Below, in pieces: positions 18,702 to 27,177 of a stretch of 52,141 nucleotides of DNA. The stretch comes from Deltaproteobacteria bacterium. GTDB taxonomy: Bacteria > Desulfobacterota > Desulfobulbia > Desulfobulbales > Desulfurivibrionaceae. Both the position numbers and the translations under genes were made by a program. The first letter of the stretch is position 1. The number at the start of each line of letters is the position of its first letter. The notes below the pieces were generated by a model. It saw only the letters and a program-made list of their open reading frames with translations. It ran no database searches and was not told the DNA's origin. The stretch spans positions 1 to 52,141 of the forward strand of contig JAPLJG010000055.1 in assembly GCA_026388735.1 (NCBI GenBank), given 5' to 3'.

Positions 18702-19937
18702 TTACTCATAACGCAGGGCCACGGCCGGGTCGACCTTGGCCGCCTGCCAGGAGGGATACAGGGTGGCGACCAGGGTAATAACCGTTGCCGACAGAGCGAT
18801 AAGGATGACATCCGAGGGCAGGACCAGCACCGGCAAGGTGGAAATCGGGTACACGTCTGGCAGCTTGATGAACTGGTAGCGGCGTAAGATCGCGCAGAGT
18901 CCCAGGCCACCCAGCACCCCCAGCAACGTGCCGGCAAGACCGATAACCAATCCCTCGTAGATAAAAATCCGCATGATACTGGAGGAGGTCGCGCCCATGG
19001 ATTTCAGAATGGCGATATCCTTGTTTTTTTCCATGACCACCATGATCAGAGTGCTGACGATGTTGAAGGCGGCGACCATCACCACCAGGGCCATGATCAC
19101 GGAGAGAGCCGTCTTTTCCAGCTGGAGGGCGGAAAATATATTCCGATTCATCCGCATCCAGTCCTTGGCGAAATAATTGGGTCCCAAAGCATGTTCGATC
19201 CGCTTCGCAACCTGGTCCGCCTGATTGAGATCAGTGGTTTTCACCTCTAGGCCATGCACTGCGCCGGGCAGGTCAAAAAATCGCTGCGCCGTTTCCAGGG
19301 AGACATAGGCCAAGGCGGAATCATACTCGTACATGCCGGTTTCAAAAATCCCGACGACCTCACAGGTTGAAACTTTGGGGATCACGCCCATGGGCGTAAG
19401 GGGTCCAGAAGCAGAGATCAACCGCACCCGGTCATGAACCGAGACATGCAACTGAACGGCAAGCTCCTTGCCCAGAATGATACCAGGCAGTCTCCTTGCG
19501 CCATCACCCTGCCCCGGCGACAAATCCGCGATCTTGCCCTTGCGTAGATTTTTTTCCAGATTGAGCACGCCCTGGGCCGTGGCAGGATCAAGGCCGCGCA
19601 GCACAGCGCCGGTTCCGCCCTCGCCGCTGGTGATCATGGCCTGACTGTACAGATAGGGCGTGACCCCTCTCACCCCCTCAACCGTACGAACCTTTGCGGC
19701 AACCTCCTCGTATCCCCTTATATTGCCGCTATAATCCTGAACCACGACATGGGAGTTGATACCCAGAATCTTGTCACGAAACTCGGAGGTAAAGCCGGTC
19801 ATCACCGCGAGCACCACGATAAGGGCCATGACCCCAACCATGACCCCGGCAATGGAGATCAGCGAAATAAGCGAGATGAAACCGTGCTTGCGCTTGGCCT
19901 TCAGATATCGCAGACAAACAAACCATTCGAAATTCAA
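18702..19937 (-). CDS. lolC: Lipoprotein-releasing permease LolC/LolE
   Basis: The 411-residue MacB-type permease partners LolD. I start it at the TTG at 19935-19937 (reading MNFEWFVCLRYLKAKRK), with GAGGG five bases upstream and a family-typical N-terminus (FEWF..RYL). The frame stays open upstream through repeat copy B and would give a spurious 32-residue extension. Transmembrane segments lie near 20-48 (ISLISIAGVMVGVMALIV), about 270-300, 320-350 and 375-400. A large periplasmic domain sits between the first and second. One permease gene only, so the transporter is probably a LolF-like homodimer or uses a partner elsewhere. Confidence 0.92.
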   Translation of the reverse strand: MNFEWFVCLRYLKAKRKHGFISLISLISIAGVMVGVMALIVVLAVMTGFTSEFRDKILGINSHVVVQDYSGNIRGYEEVAAKVRTVEGVRGVTPYLYSQAMITSGEGGTGAVLRGLDPATAQGVLNLEKNLRKGKIADLSPGQGDGARRLPGIILGKELAVQLHVSVHDRVRLISASGPLTPMGVIPKVSTCEVVGIFETGMYEYDSALAYVSLETAQRFFDLPGAVHGLEVKTTDLNQADQVAKRIEHALGPNYFAKDWMRMNRNIFSALQLEKTALSVIMALVVMVAAFNIVSTLIMVVMEKNKDIAILKSMGATSSSIMRIFIYEGLVIGLAGTLLGVLGGLGLCAILRRYQFIKLPDVYPISTLPVLVLPSDVILIALSATVITLVATLYPSWQAAKVDPAVALRYE

Positions 19938-19972
19938 AATTCCCTCTCTTTCTGGAAAGGTGCCCCGGGATT

Positions 19973-20078
19973 GTAACCGTTCAGGAGCGCCGCAGATGCG
20001 CGGAAGAGGCCGACGAAGTGTGCTATTGCACATGAGCCAGCCGATGACAAAGCAGATGCCGTGCTCCTGGGCGGTTAC
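19973..20078. repeat. Quasi-palindromic interspersed repeat, copy B (106 bp)
   Basis: The ends are GTAACCGTTCAGGAGCGCC and GTGCTCCTGGGCGGTTAC. Relative to copies A and C, the terminal stem carries paired changes: CAGCAGC/GCTGCTG has become CAGGAGC/GCTCCTG, and AACTG/CAGTT has become AACCG/CGGTT. These are compensatory. The copy lacks about 40 bases of the inner region. It follows the lysS stop (TAA at 20084-20086) and precedes lolC. A second CAGTTAC at 20081-20087 partly overlaps the lysS stop. Confidence 0.85.
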
Positions 20079-20083
20079 ACCAG

Positions 20084-21559
20084 TTACTTGCTCTCTGGGC
20101 GCAGATGCGGAAAGAGAATAACATCCCGGATCGAAGCAGAGTCGGTCAGCAGCATGACCAGGCGGTCGATGCCGATTCCTTCCCCTGCCGCAGGGGGCAT
20201 GCCGTATTCCAGGGCCCGGACAAAATCCTCATCCATCTCGGGGAAGATCTCCTCGTCATTGCCCCGTTCGGCAATCTGCTTGGTCAGCCGCTCTTTCTGA
20301 TCAATGGGATCATTGAGCTCGCTGAAGGCATTGGCTATCTCCCGCCCGGTCACAAAAAGCTCGAACCGGTCAGTGACCTCGGGATTCTTCTCGTTGCGAC
20401 GGGCCAGGGGCGAGACCTCGGTGGGGTACTGGGTCACGAAGGTCGGATTGATCAGCTTTTCTTCCACCAACAGTTCAAACAGCTCGGTCTTGGCCTTGCC
20501 GTGCCCGGACAAAGGCTCAAGGGTGATGCCCTTTTCCTTGGCGAACTGTCGGGTGCAGTCCAGATCGGCGAGCACAGCCGGGTCAACTCCGCCCACCTCG
20601 ACCAACGCCTCATCCATGGTATAGCGCTTCCAAGGCGGGGAAAGATCAACCTCCTGCCCTTGGTAACTCACGGTCATGGAGCCGGTGACCTCGGCGGCGA
20701 CGTAAGAAACCATCTCCTCGGTGAGATCCATGAGATCTTCGTAGGTGGCAAAGGCCTGATAGAACTCAAGCATGGTGAATTCTGGATTATGCCGGGTGGA
20801 GAGGCCTTCGTTTCTGAAATTGCGATTGATCTCGAAGACCTTTTCAAAGCCGCCCACCAGCAGCCGCTTGAGATACAGCTCAGGGGCAATGCGCAGGTAG
20901 AGATCCATACCCAGGGCATTATGGTGGGTCTTGAAGGGCTTGGCCGTGGCCCCGCCGGCAATGGCCTGCATCATGGGGGTTTCAACCTCCATGAAGCCCC
21001 GGTTTATCAAAAACTCTCGGATCAGACGGATAATCTCCACCCGTTTGCGAAAGGTATCGCGCACCTCCGGGTTCATGATCAAATCGACATAGCGCTGGCG
21101 GTAGCGTGTTTCCACATCGGTGAGGCCGTGGAATTTCTCCGGCAGGGGCCGCAGGGATTTGGTGATCGGCTTCAGGCTTGCCGCGTCGATGGTGAGCTCG
21201 CCGGTCTGGGTGCGAAACAGGACTCCGCCAAAACCAACGATGTCGCCAACATCGAGTTTTTTGAAGATCTGATAGACCTCCACCCCAAGCTCATCGCGTT
21301 TGACATACACCTGGATACGACCGGTTTCATCCTGGATCTGGACAAAGGCGGCCTTACCGAATTTTCGCAGCGCCATAATCCGACCGGCCACTGATTTGAC
21401 CCCTTCTTCCAGCGGTGCGTCCGAGTTATCATTTTTCGCCAGGATATCGTTGATCCGATGAGCGGGCTTAAAATCGTTGGCATAGAGATTAACACCCAGC
21501 TCTGCCAGCTCCTGGGCCTTTTGACGGCGTTGCGTCAACACCTGATTCAGTTCTTCCAT
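20084..21559 (-). CDS. lysS: Lysyl-tRNA synthetase, class II
   Basis: LysRS charges tRNA-Lys in the cytoplasm. The 491-residue form from the ATG at 21557-21559 (MEELNQVLTQRRQK) has an N-terminal OB-fold anticodon-binding domain (about 55-160, VAGRIMALRKFGKAAFVQIQ) and the class II core: motif 2 around FRNEGLSTRHNPEFTMLE and motif 3 GEGIGIDRLVML near the C-terminus. A TTG five codons upstream is an alternative start; neither has a clear ribosome site. It stands at the head of the lysS-lolC-lolD-bamA run, a common arrangement. Repeat copy B separates it from lolC. Confidence 0.95.
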   Translation of the reverse strand: MEELNQVLTQRRQKAQELAELGVNLYANDFKPAHRINDILAKNDNSDAPLEEGVKSVAGRIMALRKFGKAAFVQIQDETGRIQVYVKRDELGVEVYQIFKKLDVGDIVGFGGVLFRTQTGELTIDAASLKPITKSLRPLPEKFHGLTDVETRYRQRYVDLIMNPEVRDTFRKRVEIIRLIREFLINRGFMEVETPMMQAIAGGATAKPFKTHHNALGMDLYLRIAPELYLKRLLVGGFEKVFEINRNFRNEGLSTRHNPEFTMLEFYQAFATYEDLMDLTEEMVSYVAAEVTGSMTVSYQGQEVDLSPPWKRYTMDEALVEVGGVDPAVLADLDCTRQFAKEKGITLEPLSGHGKAKTELFELLVEEKLINPTFVTQYPTEVSPLARRNEKNPEVTDRFELFVTGREIANAFSELNDPIDQKERLTKQIAERGNDEEIFPEMDEDFVRALEYGMPPAAGEGIGIDRLVMLLTDSASIRDVILFPHLRPESK

Positions 21560-21621
21560 ATCATCAATACTCAAACTTTTTAATAGTGGTTGGATAAAAG
21601 ATGGCCAGACAGCATCTGCGC

Positions 21622-22741
21622 CTAAAGATATTTGTCACGCAACAGCTTGGAAAGATCCCTGGTCAGGGCCAGCACCTTTTTGGCGTGGGCCAGAGGCAGG
21701 GAGCCGGTTCCGCAACTTGGGGTGATCAGGGTCTGTTGCAGCAGGGACTTATAATCCCAGGAACCGCCAACAAGCTGAGCGGCCTGCGCCTCCCAGCGCG
21801 CCAGAAGGGACTCCGCCGTTTCCTGCTCGATGTACTCCTTCTCCGAGGTGGGCACGATCCCCCAGGCAATAATGCCGCCCCGTTCCAGAAAGGCGAACAG
21901 CGCATCCTTGCAAGCAACCAGCTTGTCGAAAAACCCGTAGGCGTCAAAGCTGACAATATCAAGGGAAGTGGACAAGAGAAATTCCCAGTCGGTGTTGGCG
22001 CAAACATGGACGCCCACCAGCCCGCCCGCAGCCTGGGCCGCGCCAATAATTTCATTGAGTTCCTGACCAAGCTCATCCAGAGAAACACTGAGAAACATCC
22101 AGAGAAACACTGAGAAAAGCCGAAGAACCAAGACCGGCAAGGGCCGGTTCGTCGATAAAAAGAATAACCGGGGCCTGCGACTCCGCAAGCATCTGCACCT
22201 GCCAGGCTCCCTTGAGGGAAAGCCCCTTCACCACCATTTCCCGGATGGTCGGCTCGTAATAAGCAGCCCGCCCCTCCCGGTCATGGAGGCCGGTGAGCAG
22301 GGTAAACGGCCCGGTCATCTGTCCCTTGACCGCAGCCACGGTTTTCCCTGCAGCAGTGTTAACGGCAACAGCTTCCTTAAGGGCAAAAAGGCCGTGGGCC
22401 CTGTCTGGGCTCACGGCAAAAGGCGAGTTCGGCAGAAGACTTGGGTCTTCAAGGGCGGCAAGGTACTGCTCGAAATAGGCCAGCATCTCGTCGGCAAAGG
22501 TCTCGGTTTGGATATCAAAATAGGTGCGACCATCCTCTTCGATGATGCCGGGCATCCCTTCACTGAACTGACTGAGCATCCCTTCCTTGGGGTTACTCGG
22601 CAATTGCGGCCACAGAGGAATGTCGGGGGTGTGCTCGAAGATGAGGGAAAACGCTTCCCGGTGATCTGTAACCGGCAGGCTGCCAATGAGAGTCGCCAGG
22701 CCATTTGCCTGGAATCGGGAGGATGGATTGTCTTGGGTCAT
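21622..22741 (-). pseudogene. Core methionine synthase/UROD-like gene disrupted by a 22-bp tandem duplication
   Basis: The start at 22739-22741 (MTQDNPSSRFQANGLATLIGSLP) opens a frame that is clearly homologous to MetE/uroporphyrinogen-decarboxylase-like proteins up to SSAFLSVSLD, then goes out of frame. The downstream frame continues ELGQELNEIIGAAQAAGG to the stop at 21622. The break is an exact tandem duplication of 22 bases (22074-22095 and 22096-22117). Removing one copy restores 366 codons (365 residues) without interruption. Intact, the protein would have the zinc-ligand motif GVHVCANTDWEF and a C-terminal cysteine in ITPSCGTGSLPLAHAKK, both expected of a folate-independent core methionine synthase type. 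As given, the product would be truncated to about 220 residues without zinc ligands. Recent mutation, phase variation or a sequence error are all possible. Confidence 0.88.
22074..22117. repeat. Exact 22-bp tandem duplication inside the methionine synthase-like gene
   Basis: Bases 22074-22095 are repeated without change at 22096-22117 (each begins CATCCAGAG and ends TGAGAAA on the plus strand). Twenty-two is not a multiple of three, so the reading frame is shifted at this point. Confidence 0.97.
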
Positions 22742-22794
22742 AACTTTTTCCAGTATCAGGGAGTGGCGCGACTGACATGCGCCCGATTGCAAAA

Positions 22795-22836
22795 CAGGAT
22801 GTTAAAAAAGCAAAACTCAGCTTTTTTAACATCCTG
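22795..22836. other. Perfect 17-bp inverted repeat between glgP and the methionine synthase-like gene
   Basis: CAGGATGTTAAAAAAGC (22795-22811) and GCTTTTTTAACATCCTG (22820-22836) pair perfectly around an 8-base loop. It lies downstream of glgP (stop at 22911) and 54 bases upstream of the next start. It may act as the glgP terminator: the A/T block inside the stem and the lack of a T-run outside are unusual for that. An operator is the alternative. Confidence 0.6.
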
Positions 22837-22910
22837 CTAGCTATCAACAATGGGGCGAAAAGTCAATGCATTTTGGGAAAAGCGCCGTCTTACTCGAGGC
22901 CAGAATCCAC

Positions 22911-25385
22911 CTAATCCACCGGGATTCCCCAGATGTCACGGGCATATTCCCGGATGGTCCGGTCGCTGGAAAATTTACCCATCCTGGCCACATTGAGGAT
23001 GGACTTGCGGATCCAGTTCGGCTGATCCCGGTACAAATCGCCCACCTCTTTCTGGCAGCGGAGATAATCCTCCAGATCAAGCAGCAGCAGATACGGGTCG
23101 TTGAGGTTGAGCAGGCTCTCGACGATGGGGGCAAACAGGTTGGTGTCGCCCCGGCTAAAATAGCCGTTGCGGATGCTGTCCAGAGTGCGCTTCACCTCAG
23201 CGTTGTCGCGATACACGTCAAAAGCGTTGCGGTGGGGATTGCGTTTGGCTTCCTCGACCTCTTCCGTGGTCATGCCGAAGATAAACATATTCTCAGGGCC
23301 GACCTCATCGCGGATCTCGATGTTGGCTCCGTCCAGGGTGCCGATGGTAAGAGCACCATTTAAGGAGAATTTCATGTTGCCGGTGCCAGAGGCCTCGGTG
23401 CCCGCCGTGGAAATCTGTTCGGAAAGATCGGAGGCCGGGAAGATTTTTTCAGCGACAGACACGCCATAATTGGGGATAAACGCCACCTTGAGCCGATCTT
23501 GCACCCGCGAATCTTGATTGACCACCTCAGCCACCGAATTGATCAACTTGATAATCAATTTTGCCTTGAAATACGAAGGGGCTGCCTTGCCCGCGAAAAC
23601 AATGGTCCGGGCGGGAGAATCCGTGTCCTCCCCGTTGGCGATGCGGTGGTATAGGGTAATGACATGCAGGATATTGAGCAGCTGTCGCTTGTACTCATGG
23701 ATTCGTTTTACCTGAACATCGAACATGGTGTTGGGGTTGACCACCACCCCGCAATTTTCTTTGATGATGGCGGCAAGACGTTTTTTGTTCTCCGTCTTTA
23801 CCTTGGCCCATTTTTTCTGAAACTTCGGCTGATCGGCATAGGGTTCAAGGTTGCGCAGATAATCGAGGTTAGTGACCCATTCCCCGCCGATGGTGTCGGT
23901 GATCAGGCCAGCCAGGCCGGGGTTGCATTTAAGCAGCCAGCGCCGTTGGGTGATACCGTTGGTTTTGCAGTTGAAACGACCCGGGTAGAAATCGTGGAAG
24001 TCCCTAAAAAGCCTGGTCTTCAGGAGATGGGTATGGATTTCGGCCACCCCATTGACCGAATGGCTGCCAACGATAGCCATATACGCCATCCGCACCCTTT
24101 TCACCGGCCCTTCCTCAATGATGGACATGGAACGCAACAGATCGTCGCGGCCAGGATACCGGGCCGCAACCTCTGCAAGGAACAGGCGATTGATTTCGTA
24201 GATGATCTCAAGATGCCGAGGCAGCACCTTGCCAATCAGCTCAACGGGCCAGCTTTCCAGCGCTTCCGGCATCAGGGTGTGATTGGTGTAGCCAAAGGTT
24301 CCGACGCAGATCTGCCAGGCCTTTTCCCAGGGAACCGCCTCTTCATCCACCAAAAGCCGCATGAATTCGGGAATGGCGATGGAGGGATGGGTATCGTTGA
24401 GTTGCACGGCAATTTCATCGGCGAATGAATCGAAATCATCGTGCTTTTTCTTGTGCCGCCGGAGGATGTCCTGGAAGGTGGCGGCCACGAAAAAATACTG
24501 CTGCTTCAGGCGCAACTCCTGGCCTTGCCGGATATCGTCCGAGGGATAGAGAACCTTGGAAATCGTTTCCGACTGCACCTTTTCCTGCACAGCCGAAATA
24601 TAGTCACCCCGATTAAACGAGCCAAGATCAAGCTCACGGGAAGCCCTGGCTGTCCAGAGGCGCATATTGATAACTTGGTCATTGTTAAAGCCAGGCACCA
24701 GGACATCGCAGGCCATGGCCATGATTTCTTCCGTCTCGATCCACTCGGTCCGCAACTCACCCTTGTTGTTCCGGTACCGCTGCACCCGACCGTAATACTT
24801 CACCGGATAAAGATTTTGGGGCCTTTCATACTCCCAAGGAGTGCCGTAGCGCAGCCAATTATCAGGATGTTCCATCTGGAAGCCATCAACGATACGCTGA
24901 TAAAAAAGGCCATATTCATAACGGATGCCATACCCGTATGCCGGAACGCCCAAGGTTGCCAGAGAATCCATGAAACAGGCAGCCAGGCGACCAAGGCCCC
25001 CGTTGCCGAGAGCGGCATCGTCCTCTTCCTCCCTGATCTCTTCGAGATCGTAGCCCATCTCCTGCATAACCCCGGCCATCTCATCATAAAAACCCAGGTT
25101 AATAAGGCTGTTGCCCAATGACCGCCCGATGAGAAACTCCAGGGAGAGGTAGTAGACCCGTTTCTTACCCTTGGCGTAATAGCCTTTTTGCGTTGATATC
25201 CAGCGCTCGACCAGAAAATCACGGATAGTATAGGACAGGGCCTTGTACACATCTCTGCTTCCGGCCCGCTGGGGGTCACGACCAAGAAAACTCAAGATGT
25301 GGTGGTTGATCGTATTCAGGAAATCTTTTTTGGTGAGCGACTTAAAAATGGAACAGTACGGGCCTTGCGGAATCTTGTCGTTCAT
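22911..25385 (-). CDS. glgP: Glycogen/alpha-glucan phosphorylase
   Basis: GlgP releases glucose-1-phosphate from glycogen or maltodextrin with pyridoxal phosphate. I use the ATG at 25383-25385 (MNDKIPQGPYCSIFKSL); an in-frame upstream extension has no family character. The 824 residues include VYYLSLEFLIGRSL, the catalytic-site LGNGGLGRLAACF and the PLP-lysine signature EASGTGNMKFSLNGALTIGT, so all key elements are present. The stop is TAG. The 291 bases upstream contain two short palindromic repeats but no further gene. It implies that the organism stores glycogen. Confidence 0.96.
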   Translation of the reverse strand: MNDKIPQGPYCSIFKSLTKKDFLNTINHHILSFLGRDPQRAGSRDVYKALSYTIRDFLVERWISTQKGYYAKGKKRVYYLSLEFLIGRSLGNSLINLGFYDEMAGVMQEMGYDLEEIREEEDDAALGNGGLGRLAACFMDSLATLGVPAYGYGIRYEYGLFYQRIVDGFQMEHPDNWLRYGTPWEYERPQNLYPVKYYGRVQRYRNNKGELRTEWIETEEIMAMACDVLVPGFNNDQVINMRLWTARASRELDLGSFNRGDYISAVQEKVQSETISKVLYPSDDIRQGQELRLKQQYFFVAATFQDILRRHKKKHDDFDSFADEIAVQLNDTHPSIAIPEFMRLLVDEEAVPWEKAWQICVGTFGYTNHTLMPEALESWPVELIGKVLPRHLEIIYEINRLFLAEVAARYPGRDDLLRSMSIIEEGPVKRVRMAYMAIVGSHSVNGVAEIHTHLLKTRLFRDFHDFYPGRFNCKTNGITQRRWLLKCNPGLAGLITDTIGGEWVTNLDYLRNLEPYADQPKFQKKWAKVKTENKKRLAAIIKENCGVVVNPNTMFDVQVKRIHEYKRQLLNILHVITLYHRIANGEDTDSPARTIVFAGKAAPSYFKAKLIIKLINSVAEVVNQDSRVQDRLKVAFIPNYGVSVAEKIFPASDLSEQISTAGTEASGTGNMKFSLNGALTIGTLDGANIEIRDEVGPENMFIFGMTTEEVEEAKRNPHRNAFDVYRDNAEVKRTLDSIRNGYFSRGDTNLFAPIVESLLNLNDPYLLLLDLEDYLRCQKEVGDLYRDQPNWIRKSILNVARMGKFSSDRTIREYARDIWGIPVD

Positions 25386-25498
25386 GGTTGCGGCCTGCTT
25401 CCTTGAGTTTGATCTGCTTTGAAAAAATACCCCCCAGCTTCTACGACAACATCTGCTTTGTTCAGGGTACAACGGGGCTGAAAAAACAGTCAAACTTA

Positions 25499-25574
25499 TT
25501 TAGGGGTCGTTATGAAATAATCATTAGATTTTTCATCATCGCCGCTAACGCTGCTTCATTACGGCCCCTTATGC
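25499..25574. repeat. Short palindromic repeat of the TTTAGGGG family (copy 2)
   Basis: It begins TTTAGGGGTCGTTATGAAAT (25499-25518) and ends CATTACGGCCCCTTA, an imperfect inverted repeat; the interior carries CATCGCCGCTAACGCTGC. The first 24 bases recur almost unchanged at 25616-25639. It lies upstream of glgP and downstream of cca. No coding potential. Confidence 0.7.
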
Positions 25575-25614
25575 CGATCACAACATTTCAATGTGACACA
25601 TTTTGAACAACGGC

Positions 25615-25690
25615 TTAGGGGTCGTTATGAAATAATCTGTATTTTTTATCCCTTGAATTGCAGCCCCCCTATGCCGTTATAACGGCACTG
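25615..25690. repeat. Short palindromic repeat of the TTTAGGGG family (copy 3)
   Basis: It begins CTTAGGGGTCGTTATGAAAT, a direct repeat of copy 2 about 117 bases away, and ends with the perfect palindrome GCCGTTATAACGGC (25673-25686). That palindrome contains the TAA stop codon of cca (25677-25679). It may double as the 3' end structure of the cca transcript. Confidence 0.65.
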
Positions 25691-27164
25691 ATACCATCCC
25701 ATTCCTCAGAAAAATTTCAACCCAAGCCAGGGCCTGTTCCCGATCCGCCACCTGACCCTCCACCTGCGCCACGACAAGGCCATCGAGGATATTCTTGAAA
25801 ATTGGGCCGGGGTCGAGAGCAAAGACTGTAATCAGATCATGGCCGGTGATCAACGGGGAGCTGGCGAAGACCGGCTGGATATACTCCGCATACACCCCAT
25901 GCACTTCACGCAAAAGCGCGGCCAGATTTTCCTCCATGCCCTCGGGCTTACCCGCCCCCTGCCCGGCAAGGCTGTCCGCCATGGCCAGCAGAAAGAGACC
26001 GGCCAGATCATCACCAACCGCCTTGACCAGACGCAGACAGGCCTTGCGCGTAATCCCGGTGCGCAACCTGGCGTTGCTGAGATGAAAGGGCCACATGTGC
26101 AGGGCGATAAGCCGGGCCACCCGGTTGCGGTCGTCCTTAGGCCAGTGAAGCCTTTCGGCGATGGCCTCAAAAATCGCGGCCCCGGCCTGATCGTGGTTAT
26201 AGAAGGTTATCTTTTCTTCAACCAGCCGGTGGGTTTCCGGCTTGCCCAGGTCATGAAACAAGGCGGCCCATTTCAGCAAGGCGGCTGATTTCCCCTGGGC
26301 CATCTCGCTGAACAGTCCGCCCTGCCCCGGAAAATACCCCTCCGGATCAAGCAGGATCTTTTCCAGACAGCGCAAGGCCTCCAGACTGTGCTCAAACACA
26401 TCGAGATGATGGCTGGCCGGCTGAGCCAGGCCGCGGCCGGCAACAAGCTCGGGAAAAACCACCCACAAGAGACCGCCTTGTGCCATGCGACTGATCGTCT
26501 GCCAAGCACGGGGTGAGGCCATGATCAGACCAAGCTCATAGGCCACTCGCTCCATGGCCGGATCGGCCAGCAACTCGCGGTGCGCGGCAATGGCAGCCTC
26601 GGCCTGAGCATCGATGGTAAAACCCAGGGTGGCGGCAAAACGATAGGCCCGCAACAGCCGCAGGGGATCAGCCAGCAGATTGGCCACAGCCAGGATGCAG
26701 ATCTTTTTTTGCGCAAGATCGACCGCGCCGCCAAAAGAATCAATAACCGTAAGCGAGGCAAGGCCGCCGGTTTCAGGGGCAAGAGGGACGGCCATGGCGT
26801 TGATGGTAAAATCCCGCTGACCGAGATCGTCTTCAATGGTGGCGGTGTGATTTCTGAACCCGGAAAAATCAAGGGTAAGGCCCTGCCAGACAACCCTGGC
26901 CACGTCTTCCGCCTCATCGAGCAGGACAAAGGTGCCGCCCAGCAAGGCACTGACCTCACGGGCACAGGCCACAGCACTCTTCGGCACGGTAAAATCAAGA
27001 TCCTTAGCTGCTACCCCCAGCAACCAGTCACGCACCGGTCCACCCGCCACATACATGGGCTGCCCGCTGCGTTGTGCAACCTTACCCAAAGCACGGCGCA
27101 GCTCCTCGGGGTACGTTTGCAACCAATCCTGGGTTAATTCCGTCGCCGCTAACACTGCTGCCAT
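25677..27164 (-). CDS. cca: CCA-adding tRNA nucleotidyltransferase family protein
   Basis: A 495-residue class II nucleotidyltransferase that would complete or repair tRNA 3' CCA ends; a poly(A) polymerase I-like role is possible. The start is the ATG at 27162-27164 (MAAVLAATELTQDW), with GGGG just before it and the folE2 stop nine bases upstream. The N-terminus has MYVAGGPVRDWLLG and the catalytic DxD in KDLDFTV, followed by RRDFTINAMA-like RDFTINAMA. The C-terminal half has an HD phosphohydrolase domain (LFHDLGKPETH). The first 15 or so codons lie in a dispersed repeat (copy 4), so the N-terminus may be newly acquired. Confidence 0.9.
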   Translation of the reverse strand: MAAVLAATELTQDWLQTYPEELRRALGKVAQRSGQPMYVAGGPVRDWLLGVAAKDLDFTVPKSAVACAREVSALLGGTFVLLDEAEDVARVVWQGLTLDFSGFRNHTATIEDDLGQRDFTINAMAVPLAPETGGLASLTVIDSFGGAVDLAQKKICILAVANLLADPLRLLRAYRFAATLGFTIDAQAEAAIAAHRELLADPAMERVAYELGLIMASPRAWQTISRMAQGGLLWVVFPELVAGRGLAQPASHHLDVFEHSLEALRCLEKILLDPEGYFPGQGGLFSEMAQGKSAALLKWAALFHDLGKPETHRLVEEKITFYNHDQAGAAIFEAIAERLHWPKDDRNRVARLIALHMWPFHLSNARLRTGITRKACLRLVKAVGDDLAGLFLLAMADSLAGQGAGKPEGMEENLAALLREVHGVYAEYIQPVFASSPLITGHDLITVFALDPGPIFKNILDGLVVAQVEGQVADREQALAWVEIFLRNGMVSVPL

Positions 27165-27177
27165 ATCGCCCCTTACA
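27142..27177. repeat. Short palindromic-family repeat forming the folE2-cca junction (copy 4)
   Basis: On the minus strand it reads TGTAAGGGGCGATATGGCAG then CAGTGTTAGCGGCGAC, matching the minus strand of copy 2 (TAAGGGGCCGTAATGAAGCA then GCGTTAGCGGCGATG). Its TAA is the folE2 stop, its GGGG can serve as ribosome site, and its ATG is the cca start. Confidence 0.65.

Noticed and set aside
25440-25676. CRISPR array from the repeated TTAGGGGTCGTTATGAAAT
   Set aside because: Only two direct copies about 117 bases apart, no regular spacers and no cas genes; better explained as palindromic dispersed repeats.
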